Translations under genes and position numbers: made by a program
Shown here: positions 1 through 6,091 of the stretch, one piece after another
Layout: each line of letters opens with the position of its first letter
How positions within the stretch are numbered: position 1 is the first letter of the stretch
The notes under the pieces: model-generated
Database searches by the model: none
What the model saw: only the letters and a program-made list of their open reading frames with translations
What the model was told of the DNA's origin: nothing
Source: Actinomycetales bacterium
GTDB taxonomy: Bacteria > Actinomycetota > Actinomycetes > Actinomycetales > Dermabacteraceae
NCBI GenBank assembly: GCA_012799425.1
Contig: JAAZLF010000413.1
Span: forward strand, 1-11,089
Direction: 5' to 3'
DNA length: 11,089 nucleotides

Positions 1-819
1 GCCGGTCGCGCCGCCATGGCCGGCGCGGCGAGCTTCTTCTCGGCGGGCGCTCCGATCCCCGCACATCTCCTGCGCGACCTGCGCTCCCTGATGCCGAATG
101 CTCGTGCGCTGACCCCGTACGGCATGACCGAGTGCCTGGCCGTGACCGCGATCGACCTCGAGGGCATCGACGCGGCGGGGGAGGGCTCCGGCGTGTGCGT
201 CGGCCGCCCGGTGCCACGCGTCGAGATCGCGATCGCCGAGATGGACGCGCTGGGACGCACCACCGGGACGGTCATCGACACCCCTGGTGTGAGCGGCGAG
301 ATCCTGGTGCGCGGACCGCACGTGCGCGACCGGTACCTCATGCTCTGGCGCACCACCCGCACCGCGATGCGCTTCGAAGGCTGGCACGCCACGGGTGACG
401 TCGGCCACCTCGACGAGGAGGGCAGGCTCTGGGTCGAGGGCCGTGCGGACCATGTGCTCGCCACCGCCGAGGCCCTGCTGACGCCGGTGCAGGTCGAGGA
501 GGCCGCCGAGTCGGTGCCGACGGTGCGTCGCGCCGGCGCGGCCGTCGTCGGCCCCCGCGGCACCCAGCAGGTGGTGGTGATCCTCGAGACCGAGTCCGGC
601 TACCGGCCCGGGAAGGCGGGCCGCCCGCGCCCTGCTGAGCCTCCGCTGCAGGAGGCCGTGCGCCGCGCCGTGCGCGAGCGCTGCGGCGCCGAGGTGGTCG
701 CGGTGTTCACCACGCGCGCACTGCCCACGGACATCCGCCACAACTCGAAGATCGACCGTGCGGCGCTGTCGCGCTGGTCCGAACAGACCCTGCGCGGGCA
801 GAAGGCGGACTCGCTGTGA
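1..819 (+). CDS. oleC: OleC-like AMP-dependent ligase, 3' part (beta-lactone synthetase or C-terminal half of OleBC)
   Basis: The reading frame is open from base 1, so this is the C-terminal 272 residues of a larger protein. It shows ANL-superfamily (acyl-adenylate) hallmarks, numbered from base 1: YGMTE at about 40-44 (core adenylate-binding motif), TGDVG at about 131-135 followed by LDEEGRLWVEGR (hinge region), and HNSKIDR with the candidate catalytic Lys at about 250. The ending DIRHNSKIDR..LSRWS resembles OleC, the enzyme that uses ATP to turn a long-chain beta-hydroxy acid into a beta-lactone in olefin biosynthesis. In several Actinobacteria OleC is fused behind an OleB hydrolase; the cut hides whether that holds here. 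Its stop overlaps the next start (GTGA), and that neighbour looks like OleD, which supports the call. A general fatty-acyl-CoA/AMP ligase is the alternative. Confidence 0.8.
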   Translation, partial: AGRAAMAGAASFFSAGAPIPAHLLRDLRSLMPNARALTPYGMTECLAVTAIDLEGIDAAGEGSGVCVGRPVPRVEIAIAEMDALGRTTGTVIDTPGVSGEILVRGPHVRDRYLMLWRTTRTAMRFEGWHATGDVGHLDEEGRLWVEGRADHVLATAEALLTPVQVEEAAESVPTVRRAGAAVVGPRGTQQVVVILETESGYRPGKAGRPRPAEPPLQEAVRRAVRERCGAEVVAVFTTRALPTDIRHNSKIDRAALSRWSEQTLRGQKADSL

Positions 820-1808
820 GCGCACCCACCATCGTGGTCACCGGCGCGTCCGGAATGCTCGGCGGCGCCGTCGCCACGGTCCTGCGCGACCGCGGCGCGA
901 CCGTGCGAGCATTCCAGCGCCGGCCCGCCGGACTCGACGGCATCGAGGACGTGCGCGGCTCGCTCACCGAGGCCGAGGACGTGCGCCGCGCGGTCAAGGG
1001 CGCCGATGCGGTGGTCCACCTGGCCGCGAAGGTCTCCATCTCCGGGCCCGAGAGCGAGTACCGCGCGATCAACATCGAGGGCACCCGCAACGTCCTGGAC
1101 GCCCTGCGCGCGAACGGCGGCGGCGCGCTGGTGAACATCTCCTCGCCGTCCGTCGCACACCTGGGACGGGCGATCGTGGGCCTCGACGCCACGCCCGCCG
1201 ACCCCTCGCAGGCCCGCGGGCCCTACGCCCGCACCAAGGCGGCCGCCGAGCTGCTGGCGATGGAGGCCGACGGCACGGACGGACTGCTGGTCACCTCCGT
1301 GCGCCCGCACGTGGTGTGGGGCCCCGGGGACACCCAGCTGGTGGGACGCATCGTGGACCGCGCACGGCGCGGCCGCCTGCCGCTGCTGGACGACGGCATG
1401 GCCCTGATCGACACCACCTACGTCACCAACGCCGCCGACGCGATCGTGGCCGCGTACGACCGCATCGAGGCCGTGCACGGCGAGAGCTTCGTGATCTCCA
1501 ACGGAGAGCCTCGCACTGTGCGTGACGTGTTCGCCGGGTGGTGCGACGCCGCGGGCGTCCCGCAGCCCCGGATCCACCTGCCCGGCGGCGTGGCGCGCTT
1601 CGCCGGCCGTGTGATCGAGCGCCTCTGGGACAAGCGCCCCGGCCACGACGAGCCGCCGATGACCGAGTTCCTCGCCGAGCAGATGTCCACCGCACACTGG
1701 TTCGACCAGCGCCGCACCCGCGAGCGCCTGCAGTGGACCCCGCGCGTGAGCCTCGACGAGGGCAATGAGCACCTCGCCGCCTGGTTCCGCGAGCACCCTG
1801 TCGTCTGA
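816..1808 (+). CDS. oleD: OleD-like NAD(P)H-dependent extended short-chain dehydrogenase/reductase
   Basis: A 330-residue extended SDR. The Rossmann nucleotide motif TGASGMLG lies at residues 9-16, the VVHLAA segment at 66-71, the SS pair at 109-110, and the catalytic Tyr137/Lys141 in YARTK; VRPHVVWGPGD at 162-172 is typical of NAD-dependent epimerase/3-beta-HSD relatives. The GTG start overlaps the stop of the upstream ligase and is preceded by a purine-rich GAAGGCGG, so the two genes are probably translationally coupled. In the ole pathway OleD reduces the 2-alkyl-3-keto acid made by OleA to the 2-alkyl-3-hydroxy acid used by OleC. The sequence alone shows only an extended SDR; the substrate is inferred from the adjacent OleC-like gene. 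Sterol dehydrogenase-like or sugar epimerase activity cannot be excluded. Confidence 0.8.
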   Translation: MSAPTIVVTGASGMLGGAVATVLRDRGATVRAFQRRPAGLDGIEDVRGSLTEAEDVRRAVKGADAVVHLAAKVSISGPESEYRAINIEGTRNVLDALRANGGGALVNISSPSVAHLGRAIVGLDATPADPSQARGPYARTKAAAELLAMEADGTDGLLVTSVRPHVVWGPGDTQLVGRIVDRARRGRLPLLDDGMALIDTTYVTNAADAIVAAYDRIEAVHGESFVISNGEPRTVRDVFAGWCDAAGVPQPRIHLPGGVARFAGRVIERLWDKRPGHDEPPMTEFLAEQMSTAHWFDQRRTRERLQWTPRVSLDEGNEHLAAWFREHPVV

Positions 1809-1826
1809 GAGCCGTGCGCATCGCAT

Positions 1827-1833
1827 GGAGGAG
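1827..1833 (+). promoter_or_regulatory. Shine-Dalgarno-like site before the VKOR gene
   Basis: GGAGGAG lies 12 nt before the ATG at 1846, a longer spacing than usual. It also lies inside a possible upstream ATG (1825), which has no ribosome binding site of its own. TACCGT at 1834-1839 fits a loose TANNNT -10 box 6 nt before the ATG, so a leaderless transcript is an alternative. Confidence 0.4.
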
Positions 1834-1845
1834 TACCGTCACCCC

Positions 1846-2526
1846 ATGAGCGAGAGCAGCCCCACCGAGCCCACGCACGACGATGCGGCGCTGCTGGCCG
1901 AGATCGATGCCGAGCTGGCCGCCGAACGATCGACGAGGAGCCGGGCCGGTCTGCGCGTGACCGGCCTGGTGCTGCTGATCGGTGCGCTGGTCGGGTGGAT
2001 CGCCTCCCTCGAGCTGCAGCTCGGCAAGGAGATCCTGCTCGAGAACCCCGACGCCACCCTCTCGTGCGACGTGAACCCGCTGATCTCCTGCGGCAACGTG
2101 ATGATGACCTGGCAATCCTCCGCGCTGGGGATCCCGAACATGGCCCTCGGGCTGGGCGGCTTCGCGATCATGGGGGTGATCGGCGCGCTGATGGCCTCCG
2201 GCACGGCGCTGCCTCCCTGGTTCCGCTGGGCACGGCTGGGCGGGGCCACCTTCGCGCTCGGCTACGTGCATTTCCTGGCGATCTCGGCGATCTTCGTGAT
2301 CAAGGCGCTGTGCCCGTGGTGCATGGTGATCTGGACGGTCACCGCCCCGATGTTCTTCGCCTCCCTCGCCCACGCCGTCGAGAGCGGCGACCTGCGAGTG
2401 CCCGCCCCGCTGGTGAACCTGCTGCGCCGCTGGGTGGTGCTGACGCTGCTGTGGTACCTGCTGGTGATCGTGGTGATCGCCGCGGCGTTCTGGCGCCAGT
2501 GGCTGGTCATGTTCGGTCTCGCCTGA
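1846..2526 (+). CDS. Vitamin K epoxide reductase (VKOR) family membrane disulfide oxidase
   Basis: A 226-residue integral membrane protein with about five hydrophobic segments (near 37-56, 98-117, 133-152, 159-177 and 197-215). All four VKOR cysteines are present: the loop pair C74 and C82 in SCDVNPLISCGN, and the quinone-proximal CPWC pair C156/C159. In Actinobacteria this family replaces DsbB: it reoxidises a DsbA-like thioredoxin-fold protein outside the membrane and passes electrons to menaquinone. The N-terminal 30 residues are hydrophilic, acidic and probably cytosolic. The frame stays open upstream to 1765, but that would overlap the oleD end; the ATG at 1846 is preferred because of GGAGGAG 12 nt upstream. 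No DsbA-type partner and no thioredoxin domain fusion is visible in the window. The gene lies 37 bp after oleD and could be co-transcribed with it. Confidence 0.9.
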   Translation: MSESSPTEPTHDDAALLAEIDAELAAERSTRSRAGLRVTGLVLLIGALVGWIASLELQLGKEILLENPDATLSCDVNPLISCGNVMMTWQSSALGIPNMALGLGGFAIMGVIGALMASGTALPPWFRWARLGGATFALGYVHFLAISAIFVIKALCPWCMVIWTVTAPMFFASLAHAVESGDLRVPAPLVNLLRRWVVLTLLWYLLVIVVIAAAFWRQWLVMFGLA

Positions 2527-2537
2527 GCGGGCCTGCC

Positions 2538-2551
2538 TGAGCGGCCGCTCA
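2538..2551. repeat. 14-bp perfect palindrome
   Basis: TGAGCGGCCGCTCA reads the same on both strands and starts 12 bp after the VKOR stop. It partly overlaps a 10-bp direct repeat, GCCTGAGCGG, at 2521-2530 (which contains the stop codon) and 2535-2544. It may be an accessory hairpin of the termination region; no known binding protein is recognised. Confidence 0.5.
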
Positions 2552-2560
2552 TGTTCGGGC

Positions 2561-2584
2561 GGGCTGCGACGCGCGACGCAGCCC
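2561..2584 (+). other. Small hairpin overlapping the VKOR terminator stem
   Basis: GGGCTGCG (2561-2568) pairs with CGCAGCCC (2577-2584) around an 8-nt loop. Its 3' arm contains the first five bases of the 5' arm of the larger hairpin at 2580-2616, so the full stems cannot both form on one RNA. Confidence 0.45.
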
Positions 2585-2616
2585 GGTGCAGATCGTGGAC
2601 GGATCTGCACCGGGCT
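2580..2616 (+). terminator. Probable terminator after the VKOR gene
   Basis: A perfect 15-bp stem, AGCCCGGTGCAGATC with its complement, surrounds a 7-nt loop (2595-2601), 53 bp after the VKOR stop. There is no T-run, which is common for terminators in high-GC Actinobacteria. It faces the 3' end of the opposing dctM gene and, being palindromic, may also act on the minus-strand transcript. Confidence 0.7.
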
Positions 2617-2694
2617 TGACGTCAGTGCGACGGAGCAGTTCCTGGCCAGGCGAGCCAGGTCGATCGTCGAGGTCCTGCGGGCACGAACGGCCAC

Positions 2695-2723
2695 GGCCGG
2701 AACGCTCCGTGAGCGCACCGGCC
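2695..2723 (-). terminator. Probable terminator of the TRAP operon
   Basis: On the minus strand GGCCGG pairs with CCGGCC and, after a single T-T mismatch, GCGCTC pairs with GAGCGT (one G-U pair) around a 3-nt loop. It begins 30 bp beyond the dctM stop. No T-run follows. The remaining convergent spacer (2617-2753) shows only a short 6-bp stem at 2641-2659 and no convincing gene. Confidence 0.5.
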
Positions 2724-2753
2724 GCAGCAGCATTCTCTCGCGTGCCGTTGAGG

Positions 2754-4073
2754 TCAGAGCATCCCGAGCCAGCGGGGGATCGCCAGCGAGATCTCGGGGA
2801 TGAAGACCACCACGAACAGACCCACGATGATCGCCGCCAGGAACGGGAGCAGCCGGGCGATGACCGGCTCGATCTTCAAACCCGCGATGCGCGCACCCAC
2901 GAAGAGCACATTGCCCACCGGCGGGGTGATCACCCCGACGCTGAACGCGTAGACGACCATCGTGCCGAAATGGATCGGATGGATGCCGAAGTCGCTCACC
3001 AGCGGAGCGAAGATCGGCACGAAGATCAGGATCGCGGGGGTGGGATCCATGAACGTGCCCACCGCCAGCAGGATCACCATGATGATGATCAGGATCAGGG
3101 TGGGGTTCTCCGTGATGCCGAGGATCAGGTCACCGATCAGATCGGGGACCCGGGCGAAGGCCATCACGAAGGACAGAGCGGAGGACACTCCCACCAGCAG
3201 CATGACGATGGACGTGGTGCGCCCGGCGTCGACGAGGATCGCCGGCAGCGCCTTGAGGTTCAGCGTGCGATAGATGAACCCGAGGACGAGGCAGTACACC
3301 ACGGCCACGGCGGCCGACTCGGTGGCGGTGAAGAAGCCGCTGAGGATGCCGCCGATCACGACCACGATCATCAGCAGCGAGGGAACGGCCCTCCAGAGGG
3401 TCTTGGCGGCGATCGCCGCGGTGACTGTGACGCCCCCTTCGGCCGCTGCGACGGTCCGATGGCGCTTGTGGCTCAGTGCGACCACCAGCATCACGGCCAG
3501 GGTCCAGATGACTCCTGGGCCGATGCCCGCCATGAACAGAGCCGCGATCGAGGTGGTGGAGACCAGCGAATACACGATGAAGGTGTTCGAGGGCGGGATC
3601 AGCATGCCGGAGGGCGCGGAGGCGACGTTCACGGCAGCGGCCCACGGCTTCGAATATCCTTCCCGCTCGAGGCGCGGCCCCATGACCGAGCCGACGGCCG
3701 CCGCGGAGGCGACCGCCGCGCCGGAGACGGCTCCGAACATCGAGTTCGCGAGCACATTGCTGTGCGCCATGCCCCCGGGGAGCTTGCCGACGACGACGCG
3801 AGCGGCGTCGACCAGACGCTCCGCGATGCCGCCGCGGTTCATGAGGCCGCCGGCCAGGATGAAGAAGGGTATCGCCAGCAGGGTGAAGCTGTTCATCCCG
3901 GTGAACACTTCGGTGGCCGAGTTCATCGAGGTGGTGACCGGGTCGTTCCCGAGCAGCACGAAGATGGCGGCGAACGAGGTGACACCGATGACCACGGCGA
4001 TGGGCACGCCCAGAGCGATGCCGATGATGATGCCGATCAGCAGGATGAGACCCGCGACGGTGGTGACGTCCAT
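2754..4073 (-). CDS. dctM: TRAP transporter large permease subunit (DctM)
   Basis: A 439-residue, highly hydrophobic protein of normal length for DctM, the 12-segment subunit that carries solute using an ion (usually Na+) gradient. Family landmarks are clear: IPFFILAGGLMNRGGIAERLV at 69-89, PGGMAHSNVLANSMFGAVSG near 99-118, SAPSGMLIPPSN at 152-163, TATESAA at 249-255, GTFMDPTPA at 339-347 and VITPPVGN at 381-388. These form the two helical-hairpin halves of the transport core. The frame allows a GTG start at 4079 that would overlap the dctQ stop, but AAGGAG at 4082-4087 sits only 2 nt from that GTG and 8 nt from the ATG at 4073, so the ATG is chosen. It is the last gene of the dctPQM operon and is followed by a hairpin. 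Confidence 0.95.
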   Translation of the reverse strand: MDVTTVAGLILLIGIIIGIALGVPIAVVIGVTSFAAIFVLLGNDPVTTSMNSATEVFTGMNSFTLLAIPFFILAGGLMNRGGIAERLVDAARVVVGKLPGGMAHSNVLANSMFGAVSGAAVASAAAVGSVMGPRLEREGYSKPWAAAVNVASAPSGMLIPPSNTFIVYSLVSTTSIAALFMAGIGPGVIWTLAVMLVVALSHKRHRTVAAAEGGVTVTAAIAAKTLWRAVPSLLMIVVVIGGILSGFFTATESAAVAVVYCLVLGFIYRTLNLKALPAILVDAGRTTSIVMLLVGVSSALSFVMAFARVPDLIGDLILGITENPTLILIIIMVILLAVGTFMDPTPAILIFVPIFAPLVSDFGIHPIHFGTMVVYAFSVGVITPPVGNVLFVGARIAGLKIEPVIARLLPFLAAIIVGLFVVVFIPEISLAIPRWLGML

Positions 4074-4075
4074 GG

Positions 4076-4699
4076 TCACTTCTCCTTCGGATCGGTGGCA
4101 GGTGCGGAGGGACCGCCGGCGTCGTCGCCGGTCGGGGTCTGCTCTGTGAGCAGCCCGTCGGCGGTGCCCTCCTGCAGCCCGGGCGGAACGGGGACATCAG
4201 GGGCGACGTGGGCGTTCTCCACCGTCAGCGGGCCCTCGCCGCGCAGATCCTCGACGAGCTGGACCAGCGCGATGACGGCGATGAGCACGCCGGTGACGGG
4301 CAGGATCAGATAAGCCATGCCGATGGTGCCGGGCAGGGCCGTCATCGAATGCGCCCAGGTGTTCTGAGCGGCGCCGAGACCGCCGATCACCAGGATGACC
4401 ACGGCGAAGAACAGGATCACGAGCTGGATGAGAGCGGCGATCACCTTCCGCACCGGCAGCGGGAGGCGCTCCACGACGAAGGTGACGGCGATGTGCCCGC
4501 GCTCGGCGAACACGAGGGTCGCGCCGACCAGGGCGGTCCACACGAAGGTGTACTTCGCGAGCTCCTCGGTCCAGGCTGCGGGGTTCTTGGTGACCTCGCG
4601 GGCGAACACCTGCCAGACGACGGAGAGCACCATGATGCTGAACAGGATCGCGGTCGCCCCCGCGAGGAATGTGACCGTGCCGGATTTGACGGCTTTCAT
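4076..4699 (-). CDS. dctQ: TRAP transporter small permease subunit (DctQ) with a long hydrophilic tail
   Basis: A 207-residue protein with four hydrophobic segments (about 12-32, 48-64, 86-107 and 125-147) and the DctQ signature AWTEELAKYTFVW (42-54) followed by RGHIAVTF (67-74). DctQ forms a complex with DctM and helps dock the receptor-solute complex. Residues 151-207 form a Pro/Gly/acidic tail, predicted cytoplasmic, that is longer than usual in the family and looks disordered. The start is set by AGAAGGGA (4706-4713), 6 nt before the ATG at 4699; an in-frame upstream ATG at 4717 has no ribosome binding site and was not used. The stop is 2 nt before the dctM ATG, which indicates coupling. 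Confidence 0.93.
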   Translation of the reverse strand: MKAVKSGTVTFLAGATAILFSIMVLSVVWQVFAREVTKNPAAWTEELAKYTFVWTALVGATLVFAERGHIAVTFVVERLPLPVRKVIAALIQLVILFFAVVILVIGGLGAAQNTWAHSMTALPGTIGMAYLILPVTGVLIAVIALVQLVEDLRGEGPLTVENAHVAPDVPVPPGLQEGTADGLLTEQTPTGDDAGGPSAPATDPKEK

Positions 4700-4719
4700 T
4701 GCGGTTCCCTTCTGCACGA

Positions 4720-4752
4720 CGGCGGGCCCTGACTGGTGTGCCGGGCCCGCCG
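4720..4752 (-). promoter_or_regulatory. Intercistronic hairpin between dctP and dctQ
   Basis: CGGCGGGCCC (4720-4729) pairs perfectly with GGGCCCGCCG (4743-4752) around a 13-nt loop. It begins 14 bp after the dctP stop and ends 6 nt before the dctQ ribosome binding site. Such hairpins after receptor genes often reduce read-through or protect the upstream mRNA, so that the binding protein is made in excess of the permease; that role is inferred here. Confidence 0.55.
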
Positions 4753-4766
4753 CGTGGGTGGATGGG

Positions 4767-5804
4767 TCAGGACTGGGCGCCGCGCACGGCGTCCCAGAGC
4801 GTGGTCTGCGCCTCGGTGGTCAGGAACTCCTCGGGAAGGGCTGAGAGCGCCTCCTTGAACGCTTCGGCGTCGACCTCGTTCACCTCGGCGCCACCGGCCT
4901 CGGCATCCTCGATGGCCTGCGCGGTCTGCTCCTCCCACAGCCCCGTGTGCTCCTCGACGCAGGCGGCCCAGCCTTCGTCGAACGCCGCCCGGTCCTCGTC
5001 GGACATGGAGTTGAGCACGTCGGTGTTGATGATCAGATAGTCGGTCCCCACGAGATGGCGGGTGAGCGAGAGGTACGGGGCGACCTCGAAGTGGGTCTGG
5101 GTCGCGTAGGAGATCTCGTTGTTCTCGGCGGCGTCGATGACACCGGAGTTCAGGCCCGTGTAGACCTCACCGTAGGCGAGCGGAGTGCCCGTGGCACCGA
5201 GAGCGGCGGCCATGGCCAGGTGGAGATCCGATTCCTGGACGCGCAGCTTCTGCCCTGCCAGGTCATCGGGAGTCGTGATCGCGCCCTTGGTGCTGTAGAC
5301 GCTGCGCTCGCCCTGGGTGAAGCCTCCCAGCACCGTGATGTTCTGGGACTCCTCGAGGGAGGCGAACAGCTCTCCGACGATCTCCTGATCACCGAGGATC
5401 TCCATCTGCTTGGTGATGTCGTCGAAGCCGCCGGGCATGTTCAGCACGAGGAAGTCGGGGTTGAGGTTCTCCAGCTGGGTGCCGGAGACGATGGACATCT
5501 CGACCGAGCCGTTGGAGGTCATCTGCAGGGTCTCCTGCTGCGCCCCGAGGGTCTCGTTCGGGTAGACGTCGATGCCCCAGCTCCCACCGGTCGCCTCGTC
5601 GAGCGCTGCACCGAAGTTCTCGAGGGCGATGAAGGACGGGTGGTCCTCGGTCTGGTTCAGCGCGAGGCGCATCTGCGTGCCGGAGGCACCGCTGCCGGAC
5701 GAGGAATCTCCGCTGCCGCCGCCGCAGGCGGCAAGAGCGGCCGTGATCCCGGCGATCCCGGTGGCACCGAGCAGAGCACGTCGATTGAGGGGACGAATGA
5801 ACAT
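4767..5804 (-). CDS. dctP: TRAP transporter solute receptor (DctP family), lipoprotein
   Basis: A 345-residue extracytoplasmic receptor. Residues 1-27 form a lipoprotein signal: NRRALLGA, a hydrophobic stretch and the lipobox LAAC with Cys27 as the lipidation site, then a Gly/Ser-rich linker to about residue 43. NRRALL has a twin-arginine look, so Tat export is possible. The core KLRVQ (186-190, Arg188) followed by GTPLAYGEVYTGLNSGVIDAAEN (206-228) is the DctP signature; the Arg normally binds the solute carboxylate, so an organic acid is likely. The frame is open to 6065, but the ATG at 5804 fits the signal peptide and has GAGAGG 9 nt upstream (5814-5819). It is the first gene of dctPQM. The exact substrate cannot be read, and no metabolic gene adjoins it. 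Confidence 0.92.
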   Translation of the reverse strand: MFIRPLNRRALLGATGIAGITAALAACGGGSGDSSSGSGASGTQMRLALNQTEDHPSFIALENFGAALDEATGGSWGIDVYPNETLGAQQETLQMTSNGSVEMSIVSGTQLENLNPDFLVLNMPGGFDDITKQMEILGDQEIVGELFASLEESQNITVLGGFTQGERSVYSTKGAITTPDDLAGQKLRVQESDLHLAMAAALGATGTPLAYGEVYTGLNSGVIDAAENNEISYATQTHFEVAPYLSLTRHLVGTDYLIINTDVLNSMSDEDRAAFDEGWAACVEEHTGLWEEQTAQAIEDAEAGGAEVNEVDAEAFKEALSALPEEFLTTEAQTTLWDAVRGAQS

Positions 5805-5923
5805 GAAGAACAACCTCTCGTCGTTGAGTCGGGCGATGCGCCGGGGCTCGTCTGCTCGAGCGCACCGTTCCGTCCTGAAGTGGTCCCGATGGTGCGTGAG
5901 AAAAGAAGGGATGAAACGCGATT

Positions 5924-5935
5924 GCAACAGGTTGC
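5924..5935. promoter_or_regulatory. Candidate operator upstream of dctP
   Basis: GCAACAGGTTGC is an inverted repeat with 5-bp arms and a 2-bp spacer. With the preceding TT it loosely resembles the TTGCAA-type half sites bound by LacI-family sugar regulators. It lies about 120 bp upstream of the dctP ATG in the less GC-rich patch. No regulator gene is present in the window. Confidence 0.3.
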
Positions 5936-6057
5936 CGCTCCGTGATGGCGCCGTGACCTTTGGTTTCGCTATGGCGGGCAGCGCTTTCCGGCCGTGTCCG
6001 GCCGTTGCTCTGGTCCTCCACACAGCCCCTGTTTCCCCAGCTCCCGGCCCGCGCCTG

Positions 6058-6084
6058 CTGACCATGCCTGCGCCGGCCTAGGTT
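6058..6084 (+). promoter_or_regulatory. Candidate promoter of comEA, leaderless
   Basis: TAGGTT (6079-6084) fits the actinobacterial TANNNT -10 box and lies 7 nt before the ATG at 6092. CTGACC (6058-6063) is a weak -35 candidate at a short 15-bp spacing. No Shine-Dalgarno sequence precedes the ATG, so transcription starting at or next to the ATG would explain the start. Confidence 0.4.
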
Positions 6085-6091
6085 CGCCGGC

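Larger units (their letters stand above)
5805..6091. other. Divergent intergenic region between dctP and comEA
   Basis: This 287-bp spacer must hold the promoters of both the TRAP operon (leftward) and comEA (rightward). It has a patch poorer in GC at about 5898-5928, the most likely place for the dctP promoter, though no clear -35/-10 pair was found there. It also has a 10-bp tandem duplication, TCCGGCCGTG/TCCGGCCGTT, at 5987-6006. Frames that stay open across it look like extensions of neighbouring ORFs; no independent gene is supported. Confidence 0.6.

Noticed and set aside
600..1826. 408-codon minus-strand frame across the oleC end and oleD
   Set aside because: Antisense shadow; no recognisable domain, and it has no ribosome binding site.
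1423..2733. 436-codon minus-strand frame across oleD and the VKOR gene
   Set aside because: It opposes two genes with clear motifs and has Arg/Gly/His-rich composition only.
2586..4313. 575-codon open frame antisense to dctM and dctQ
   Set aside because: The translation is a His/Asp/Gly/Arg-rich low-complexity string, typical of the reverse frame of hydrophobic membrane genes.
4720..4752. Hairpin as a full terminator of a separate dctP transcript
   Set aside because: dctQ-dctM have no evident promoter of their own in the 67-bp gap, so complete termination is unlikely; partial effect is preferred.
4947..5945. 332-codon plus-strand frame antisense to dctP
   Set aside because: Composition is Val/Gly/Glu/Leu-rich without motifs; the dctP frame has signal peptide and receptor signature.
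5805..6065. N-terminal extension of dctP
   Set aside because: It would bury the lipoprotein signal peptide 87 residues inside the protein; the ATG at 5804 also has a ribosome binding site.
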